Positions 57,856 through 64,000 of a DNA stretch of 64,000 nucleotides are shown piece by piece. The notes under the pieces were generated by a model that saw only the letters and a program-made list of their open reading frames with translations, was not told where the DNA came from and ran no database searches. The stretch is taken from the NCBI RefSeq assembly GCF_030272615.1, contig NC_081407.1:376830877-376894876 (forward strand), in the 5' to 3' direction. Origin of the DNA: Cryptomeria japonica (Eukaryota; Streptophyta; Pinopsida; Cupressales; Cupressaceae). The position numbers were made by a program, and so were the translations under genes. Positions within the stretch are counted from its first letter, which is position 1. Each line of letters starts with the position of its first letter.

Positions 57856-59600
57856 ACAAAGAAAAGGATCATGCCCATCCCAACTCCTCTAGTCACTTGT
57901 GGAAATCCTTGAGTAGCATAGAAACATGACCTATCACCAAATGATAAAAGATAAAGACTAACTAGGACAAAATTTGATAGCCATATTGATTTGTGTCTTT
58001 GCTTTGATTGTTTGATATGATGGTTGATAATGTCTGATCTTAGAAAATGCGGACCTTGTTTAATATTGACCTGTCTGATTTTGAGTGTATCCTCTTTTGG
58101 TTAAGACAAGATAATGATCACTTGATATGAATAGTTGATACAATTGGTAAGACAACTTGATCGGTTTGATTGCAGATTGTTGTTTAGATAGTTGTATCCT
58201 TTGTTAACTACATGTGAAGCGTTTGTTGGATATCTGCTAGGGTGTTTGATTCTTGTGAGATATTTTATTGCAAGTTTTTTAATTGATTTTGATTGTTTTG
58301 TGCTTTTTTCAGGATCATATTTGAATGTTTTTGGTTGATTTTTTCAAGACTTTTTTTTGTTTTTGATTGATTTTTCAAGATTTTTTATGCCTTTTAGGGA
58401 TTTTTTGAGGACTTTTTATGCTTTTTAGGGATTTTTTCAAGACTTATTATGCTTTTTTGGGGGATTTTTTTAGCTATGCCTCTAGTATGCAAACCTGTTA
58501 TGATATGATGATTAATAGAATACAAGTAGAAATGATGGAATTTTTGATATGAAACTATGTTATGCAATATGATGTGCTGGATGAAAATGCATTTTCTATT
58601 TGGACAAGGATGATTTTTTGTGTTTATCATTGTGTTATACATTGATTGTTTTGAAGGTATAAAGCATTTTAGAGATAGGCGTTCATTTGATTGTCAAGAA
58701 CCCTTGGACCAACCACCTTAGCACACTGAGTAACTAAGATTTGTAAATGGATACACGAAAAAATTTCCCACTGGTTCCTTAAAGTTTTGGTCTTTTTTTC
58801 CTATGTGTGTGTAATTGAATTTATTATAGATCTTATGATCATCGAAGACCATTAGCATCCTATGTGACTAGCTACGTAGTCTATTTTGACTTCAAAAGCA
58901 TCCTAGATAGAGCCTCACTTCTAGTGAATGTCTATAGCCCTGACGAGGTTATCACTGTAATCTCTTGAATATTACTCTATTGCCAGCAGGCATCCATATC
59001 CCAGATGGAGTTACTCACATGTTCCCATAGCCAAGATTTTATTGCACTTTTGATGCATGATATTTCAATTATATATCTTTGTTCTTTTTTTTGATAGATA
59101 TGTAAACATAGCTACATTTTCTCTTTTATCTCTTGCATTGTCTTGTAAGTAATGAAACCTACATGGGTGTGACAATTGTAGAAATGTTGAAGCATAATTT
59201 TGGATTTTTTACTAGCCACATGATCAACTAGGTATCTTTAATAATTTAGAGCAACTGTTTAATGTGTGAGATATAACAATTGATAGACTTGGGAGACAAG
59301 GAAAAATAGTGAAACTTCTACCCAACCATAGACAAAGCCTAACCACTAGGTGATGTTGAAGATGATTGACCTTAGGTTTTGAAATCTTCCTGTTCGAGTA
59401 TCTAAGAAATGAGATAACCTTTGCTTATTTCATGTGAAGATAGGTGACTAATTAGGATTGATTTTCCTGGCTTTTCACGCTCTGCTAGGTTTCTTTGATT
59501 CCCTTTGAGAAATAGATCTCCCACTTTGAATTTTCTTGGCCTTACTCTTTTATTGTAACTCCTTCCCATTCTATTCTAATAGCCTTGCAAGTGACTCAAT
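57856..59600 (-). other. Spacer between integrase and antisense gene of the Tat element
   Basis: No domain found. 58270-58475 contains a loose ~28-bp tandem repeat around GGGATTTTTTCAAGACTTTTTATGCTTTT. The 82-aa minus-strand frame is its Lys/Ile-rich complement. Confidence 0.5.
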
Positions 59601-60545
59601 GCAATCTGTCACTTTTCATCGAGCATTTCTAGCTCTTGCAATCTTGCAACTCGATAGTCTTTCTCTGATATGATGTGTTTCAAGGGAACTCTTAGAGAAG
59701 GTAGTTCTATTTCAATGAAGGCATAATAGTTTTTGAACCATAGACCAAGTTGTATGGTGTAGCACCTGTGGTTGTGCGAACACCTGTTCTGTATACTCAT
59801 AGTGTGGGATTCAACTATAGATGCCAGTCCCGTCCTGCTTCATTGACAACTTTCTTCAAGATTTTCAATATTGTTTTGTTAGTTGCCCCTGCATGTCCAT
59901 TAATTTGTGGGTAGTATGGAGTTGCAAATCTTTGTTGAATTTAGAATTGATCACATAGTTCACGCATTTCTTGATTCTTGAACGAATGCCCATTATCTGT
60001 TGCTATACACATTGGGACTCCATACAGGCAGATGATATAGTTAATCATGAATTTAGCTATCTGCTTTCCAGTGGTGTTTGTTAGAGGGATTTCCTTGAAC
60101 CATTTTGTGAAATATTCGGTAATTGTTAGAATAAACTTGTGTCCATTGAAGAAGTAGGATTAACTTTGCCAACACGATCTAGCCCCCATTATGACAATGA
60201 ACATGGTAATGTGATAGGTTGGATATCCTAAGAAAGTGCATGAATAAGATCCCCATGTATCTGGCATTATCTATATTTATGTACATATCTAGAAGCCTCC
60301 TTTTCCATATTAGGATAGTAATATCTAGTTCTTAGTAGTTTCTTTTCTAGTGTAGGACCACTGGAATGTGCACCACAAATCCTGTCAGGTACCTCTTTTA
60401 AGGCAAGTTGTGCTTCTTTGGAATTAAAAAATTTAAGAAGTGTTTCATCAAGGCTTTTTCTATACAATGTGTTAACAATGATGGCATGTCTGGATGCTTG
60501 ACGAATGATGGTTTTTCTTTGATTTCTTGATAAATCAGGAGACAT
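59600..60545 (-). pseudogene. Tat integrase region (fossil)
   Basis: H2C2-type zinc-binding region (CGAHSSGPTLEKKLLRTRYY) near 60370-60310 and an integrase C-terminal region with EIELPSLRVPLKHIISEKDY near 59720-59660. Both are characteristic of plant Ty3/gypsy integrases. Interrupted. Confidence 0.75.
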
Positions 60546-60699
60546 TTACTGATCATATAGGTATGCATATATCTCATTATACCATGGGGATTCAGGACCC
60601 AAAATCACATACACATATTCAAATGATGGAATCTCATATATTGGTACCATCAATTGCTCTACTAAGAATTCTAACTAAGTTTCATTGCTAGGCATGTCT

Positions 60700-61334
60700 A
60701 GGAGAGACCCCACTGTAGTCATTGCATCAACTGCCTTGTTTTGCATCCTTGGAATCTGCTCAAAAGTGTTGTGGCTGAAGTGTTGCTTGAAGTATTCTAC
60801 CATATGTTTATAAGGCATTAGTTTATCATCTTTAGTGTTGTAATCATCATTGAATTGATTGACATTTAGTTGGGAATCACCATAAACCTATAGCTATATT
60901 ATCTTCCACCATATGGCAGTATGAAGTCCTATGATGAGAGCCTCATATTTAGCTATATTATATGTGCTAGGAAAGTTGATTTTGAATGAAATTAGAATTG
61001 AATCACTCTGAGGAGTGATAAAGAGAATTCTGGCACCTACTCCATGATTTGTGTAGGAACCATCAAAGTACAATTATCAGCTGGTGGATGCTACCAATAT
61101 GAAGATAGACTCATTAGGAAAATCTGTCAATAGAGGGTGACTATCTTGTAAATGAGCTTCTGCCAATTGATCTGTTATAAATTGACCCTTAATTGCTTTT
61201 TTGTCCACATATTCTATGTTAAACTCACTCAACATCATGACCCACTTGGCCAACCTTCCAGTTAATGTTTCTCTGATCAAAAGGTACTTAAGAGGATCAA
61301 AGTGTGTAATGAGATAAAATTTATGGCTTAGCAT
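60700..61334 (-). pseudogene. Tat RNase H and second RNase H (fossil)
   Basis: The first RNase H end/connection part (FDPLKYLLIRETLTGRLAKW, 61270-61210) is followed by a second RNase H-like part with GARILFITPQSDSILISFKI and YNIAKYEALIIGLHTAIWW (about 61040-60905). A second RNase H of this kind marks the Tat lineage. Interrupted. Confidence 0.65.
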
Positions 61335-61382
61335 ATAGTGTCTAAGCTTCTAGGATGTGAAGATCACTGCTTTATAGGCCCG

Positions 61383-62371
61383 TTATATGGGAGTGTAATT
61401 AAGCTCATATCCAATAAGTGTTCTATTGATATAGTATATTGCTCTCTCCTTCCCTTGGTCATCATATTGTGCCAAGAGGGCTCTCAAAGATGAATTTGTT
61501 ACTGATATATACAGTAGTAAAGGCTTGTGTGGAATAGGTGGAACTAACACTGGTGTAGTCAAAAGATAATCTTTCAAAGAATGGAATGATTCTTGGCTAT
61601 GATTTGTCCATTCAAAGGTGACTCCTTTCTTAAGTAAGTGCTGAAATGGGTGACATTTATTTGCTAGTTGTGCAATGAAAGTTTTTATGGACTGCAATCT
61701 TCTTTGTAATCCCCTTAACTGCTTGAGCGTTGATGGTGATGATATTTTAATAATTGCTTTGACCTTTGATAGATCTACCTCAATTTCTCTATTAAAAATA
61801 ATGAAACGTAGAAGTTTGTCAGTTGTGACACCAAACATACACTTCATTTGATTTAACCTAACATTATATTGTTCCAATTGGTCAAATATCTTAGCAAGAA
61901 CATCAAGATGAACCTCTCCCATTTTTTATTTGGCAAGTAGATTATCAACATAATCATCTGTGATATTATTTATCATGTCATAGAATAATGCCATTGTAGC
62001 TCTTTGATAAAATTTCCCCAACATTCTTAAGACAGAAAGGCATGGCGTTCCAACAATATGTTCCCCTTGAATAGGTTAAATGTTGTTTTGTGCTGGTCCT
62101 TTGGTGCAATCCTTATTTAGTTATAACTTGAGAAACCATCCATAAGAGAGATCATTTCATTCCCAACCGTCAAGTCAACGATCATGTCTATATTGGGAAG
62201 TGGGAAGTCATCCTTAGGAAAAGGTTTGTTCAAATCCTTGAAATTCATGCAGATTCTTATACCCCCAGCAAGTTTAGTTACGGGTACTAGATTTGATATA
62301 AATTTTACGTAGTCAATGGGTCTTATAAATCCCACATCTAGTAGTTTTTGTAGTTCTACTTTTACCAACAA
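61383..62371 (-). pseudogene. Tat reverse transcriptase (fossil)
   Basis: KLLDVGFIRPIDYVKFISNL, GGIRICMNFKDLN and LMDGFSSYN (62371-62117), then the thumb and RNase H start with LRGLQRRLQSIKTFIAQLAN and SSLRALLAQYDDQGKERAIY (61922-61383). Typical Ty3/gypsy reverse transcriptase; interrupted. Confidence 0.8.
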
Positions 62372-62395
62372 GTCGATCTACAAACCATGTATCTT

Positions 62396-64000
62396 TCAAA
62401 GTTTTTGTTTGTATGACTTAATTCCTGGTAACAATGGTAAGTGGTGTAGAACCAATTCTGGGTCCAACCCTGGCATATCGACATATGACCAAAAAAAGTT
62501 GATTGGTCTTTGTTTGAATAATTGGAAAAAGTTATCTTTCTCTTTAGGATTTAATGATTCAGCCAAGTGTATCTTATGTATGACTTCAACCTCTCTCATA
62601 TTGACTTCTTCTATCTTTTCAACAAGTAATGAAAAAATTTCTTGGTTAATGGGAAGATCATTTAGCTTTCTTTTTCCCATGTCTATTTCATTAGGATCTT
62701 GTGATGTAGAAGAGATTTCTTCTCCAAAGTATGTTATTCGGTCCAAGTCTATTGAAAATCCAACTTTATGATCATCATAAGGAAATCCATCTCTAATACC
62801 TAGGAACTCTACTATAGCTTTGTCATTTTCAAACCAATCTAGATGTGGTGGTTTCTCTTTCCCCCAGTCGATTAAGTGTGGATGGATAAGACATAAATCC
62901 TTACTCTCTTCTGTGTGAGGTGTTTCTGATATTATAAATACTCGGTTGTCATAAACATACTTTATTGACACAATTGGATCTAGTTCTTTATCTTCATATA
63001 TAATGCCATCATCCACAGGTGATTGATTGTCATAAGCTCTATATGCTGAATATGTTCTACAACTATGAGTATACATGAATTCATAATCATGAGAGTTAGT
63101 TATGCTTTCAATATATGTCTTAATATCCGATCCATTTTCATTTAGTTCATCAAATTCCTAAATAGGACAAAGAGAAGTTTTGTCAATATTAACAAATAGT
63201 GAGACATTGCTATGACTTGTAGATCCTTGTTTTGTTGTAGAGAAATCCTCCATTTTCGGTATAAGGCATTCTAGTCTTTCTATGGTTGAATCACTCGTTG
63301 GCGCTAAACCCGTTCTATCGCCATGTTGGCATGTGAAGATATTGCAAGTCCCATATCACTAGATGGTACTATATTTGTATCTTGGATGAAAAGTTGGAAG
63401 CTCTCGACAATTGACTCATCAATAGGGTTGTCTTCAGTCAATTCACTTCTTTGAGATAATGGGACAAACACCACTATTGAAGAATTGCTTTGAGGTGTTG
63501 ATTTAGAATCCTATGTAGGTCTATTTAATATATCTAGTGTATGTTGTCTAGCCTTTGATACTTTTGTTATGTGTTTGTATCCTAAACCTTGATTCTTTGG
63601 TTTCTCCTGAGGTAAAACAGGTTCTATTCTTCCTTGTCTTTGTGGTCCCAAGCTCATTGTACCATCATTGCCATGTTTCAGCAACATTTTGAAACCATTT
63701 CTGTATTGATCCAAAGGAAGCTTGACTATAGTCATGTCATCTTCTTCTCTGTATATCCATTGGCTCACATCTTCATCTAGAGATTCATCTTGTAAATCTC
63801 CCTATCTAATGAATGAGCATGAGTTTTAATATCTAACTATCTCTTTCCCTTTGTCTTGTCTACTTAGAGAAGATTGAGGTTTCCCAAAAGATCTTGGAGA
63901 GATATAATTGCCTAACTATTGGTGGCTCTGCAATGGAATACTCCCCACATCCCACTTCTTTGATTTGCAAAGAAAGTGTCGTAGGTATATACGAGGTGTA
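62396..64000 (-). pseudogene. Tat gag-pol upstream part (protease/linker region, fossil)
   Basis: An acidic linker with GIIYEDKELDPIVSIKYV and the RT-proximal ending LDPELVLHHLPLLPGIKSYK (62396-63076), which in plant gypsy elements leads directly into RT (HHLPL..G.K). 63511-63768 carries further polyprotein-like sequence (QYRNGFKMLLKHGNDGT). The region continues beyond the window. Confidence 0.6.

Larger units (their letters stand above)
52828..64000 (-). mobile_element. Tat-lineage Ty3/gypsy element with antisense PMD gene, runs off the window
   Basis: Minus-strand order: gag-pol pieces (64000-62400), RT (62371-61383), RNase H (61334-61077), second RNase H (about 61060-60700), H2C2/integrase (60545-59600), spacer (59600-57200) containing an inserted copia-like fragment, an opposite-strand PMD gene (about 54750-57150), polypurine tract (54392-54380) and 3' LTR (54379 to about 52828). 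A second RNase H before integrase and an extra antisense ORF between integrase and the 3' LTR are known features of the Tat lineage. All pol regions are interrupted. This is a fossil with many breaks; the 5' LTR lies outside the window. Confidence 0.75.

Overview
The window looks like repeat-rich nuclear DNA of a seed plant, most likely a gymnosperm. It is AT-rich, holds few host genes, and contains old nested LTR retrotransposons with 1.5-1.7 kb LTRs, Tat-lineage Ty3/gypsy pol with two RNase H domains, and truncated retrocopies. The species cannot be named from this sequence. All identities below are by-eye estimates.

Bases 1-3900 hold an LTR-element remnant, a diverged 250-bp direct repeat and a GA/GT/AT simple-repeat block. 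Bases 3905-17243 are a minus-strand, internally deleted LTR element. It has LTR ends TG...CA, a polypurine tract, and on the opposite strand a decayed plant-mobile-domain (PMD) gene. One of its LTRs is split by a 6.5-kb giant foldback element (10074-16597). That element has TIRs GGGTAAG...CTTACCC, a 4-bp CTCA duplication, kilobase-long pyrimidine/purine arms and a central 20-bp CATATG minisatellite in both orientations. Bases 17249-22896 are a minus-strand, gag-protease-only copia element. Next to it lies a second, partial foldback arm (22930-23863).

Bases 26.5-52.8 kb are a tandem segmental array built around an intronless F-box gene of the GID2/SLY1 type, the SCF subunit that recognises DELLA proteins in gibberellin signalling. 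There are five units. Genes 1, 2 and 4 are open. Gene 3 lost everything between its TATA box and the last third of its coding region. Unit 5 is cut off by a retroelement before its gene. Shared junctions suggest that a two-gene block was itself duplicated. The array also carries a 5'-truncated LINE tail, a 5'-truncated retrocopy with a 10-bp target duplication, two solo LTRs with perfect 5-bp duplications, a possible plastid group II intron fragment and an unidentified 1.9-kb insert.

Bases 52.8-64 kb are the 3' two thirds of a minus-strand Tat element running off the window: gag-pol pieces, RT, RNase H, second RNase H, integrase, spacer, polypurine tract and LTR. Between integrase and LTR lies a plus-strand PMD gene with its own TATA box. 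A matching antisense TATA region occurs in a third element at 25.3-25.6 kb. The most unusual signals are the foldback element, the recurring antisense PMD gene with its promoter, and the SLY1/GID2-like array.
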